A stretch of DNA of 64,000 nucleotides from Paeniglutamicibacter sulfureus (GTDB lineage Bacteria; Actinomycetota; Actinomycetes; Actinomycetales; Micrococcaceae), in contig NZ_JAULBL010000002.1 of NCBI RefSeq assembly GCF_030512175.1, forward strand, positions 2,292,149 through 2,356,148. The letters are read 5' to 3'. This document shows positions 63,596-64,000 of the stretch, one piece after another (the stretch's first letter is position 1; the number at the start of each line of letters is the position of its first letter). The translations under genes and the position numbers were made by a program. The notes beneath the pieces were generated by a model, which had not been told where the DNA came from, ran no database searches, and saw nothing but the letters and a program-made list of their open reading frames with translations.

Positions 63596-64000
63596 GCAGG
63601 CAACCAGCGGACGTCCAGCCCGAAGGCACCTTGGATTCGCCCCGCACCCATGGGTCGGACCGGATGCAGCGCCATGGGCTGGAGGACCGGTTCAGGGGAT
63701 TCACCGAAAAATTTGATGTCATCGTCCACCAGCAGATCGGGCTGGTCAAGGGCGAGATCCGGATCCTCTACCGGACGGTGCGCAAGGGGGTGAGGCTTTA
63801 CGCCGGGGCCGTCCTGGCCGGACAGTTCGCGTTCCTCTTCCTGGCATTGGCCGCCCTGGCAGGCCTGGCAACCTGGATCGGCTGGGGATACGCAGGACTT
63901 CTTCTGGCAGCGTTCTGGGTCATCATCGCCGCCGTACTCATCGGCATGGGCCGGAACGGGTTCGAAGCTTTCGATGGCTTGCCCGATGGCAACGCAACCC
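63592..64000 (+). CDS. phage-holin-family (Actinobacterial holin-X-like) membrane protein, cut by window end
   Basis: Only the first ~136 residues are present. After a polar N-terminus comes KGEIRILYRTVRKGVRLYAG, then two adjacent hydrophobic helices (about residues 77-97 and 99-122) separated by a short GWGY turn, the pattern of this small membrane family. These proteins are chromosomal in many actinobacteria and do not indicate a prophage; nothing else viral is nearby. It starts inside the previous stop (ATGA). Confidence 0.7.
   Translation, partial: MSRQPADVQPEGTLDSPRTHGSDRMQRHGLEDRFRGFTEKFDVIVHQQIGLVKGEIRILYRTVRKGVRLYAGAVLAGQFAFLFLALAALAGLATWIGWGYAGLLLAAFWVIIAAVLIGMGRNGFEAFDGLPDGNAT

Noticed and set aside
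62810-64000. Prophage suggested by a holin-family protein
   Set aside because: No integrase, capsid, tail or endolysin gene is near. This membrane family is common on actinobacterial chromosomes outside phages.
1-64000. CRISPR arrays, tRNA or rRNA genes
   Set aside because: No regularly spaced repeats of 20-40 bp and no tRNA-like T-loop and acceptor combinations were noticed by eye; a covariance search would be needed to exclude a tRNA fully.

Overview
The window is a GC-rich chromosomal segment from a high-GC Gram-positive bacterium, most likely a member of the Micrococcaceae (Arthrobacter or Paeniglutamicibacter type). The reasons are the actinobacterial gene order (DAK2 protein-recG-rsmD-coaD; yceD-rpmF-rnc-mutM-smc-ftsY; amt-glnB; ffh), frequent GTG/TTG starts, a TAGGAT-type -10 box, and a fused oleBC gene. 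The genus is an inference; no rRNA or tRNA gene was seen. Layout: (1) 88-7480: LytR-CpsA-Psr (LCP) protein, DAK2 protein, recG, rsmD, an opposite-strand pair (aminotransferase, spermidine-synthase-like protein), coaD. (2) 7523-26037: a cell-wall glycopolymer (teichoic-acid-like) block with galU, a second LCP transferase, an ABC exporter (tagGH-like), glycosyltransferases, a CDP-alcohol phosphotransferase, a CDP-glycerol-forming cytidylyltransferase, glycerophosphotransferases and a Stealth sugar-phosphate transferase. In it a membrane acyltransferase gene is split by a complete 2,662-bp IS21-family element (14983-17644, 7-bp target duplication). (3) 26012-33105: yceD-rpmF-rnc-mutM, an opposite-strand serine hydrolase, and smc. 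(4) 33144-42754: a glycosyltransferase and a pyruvyltransferase, an MFS transporter, ftsY, an intact paralogue of the disrupted acyltransferase, and the ammonium transporter/PII pair with terminators on both sides. (5) 42848-50557 (minus strand): a secreted GH25 muramidase with cell-wall-binding repeats and a second wall-polymer set (TarS/TarP-like and TagE-like glycosyltransferases, a glycerophosphotransferase). (6) 50848-53068: two membrane proteins beside a duplicated fragment of the oleD 3' end. (7) 53169-57804: a complete translationally coupled oleA-oleBC-oleD operon for long-chain olefins, then zwf. (8) 59547-64000: ffh, an unrecognised membrane-anchored protein, and two envelope proteins, the last cut by the window end. 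How it fits together: housekeeping genes for translation, DNA repair, chromosome segregation and both SRP GTPases form the backbone. Envelope-polymer genes are inserted at several joints: precursor synthesis (GalU, TagD-like), assembly, export (TagGH-like), attachment (LCP) and decoration (acyl-, pyruvyl- and glycosyltransferases). The most notable sequence-level observations are a perfect 16-bp hairpin at the start of the RNase III gene, likely an autoregulatory RNase III site; a yceD gene that seems to start at ATT; the IS21 insertion with 22-bp-spaced end motifs; and the duplicated oleD tail.
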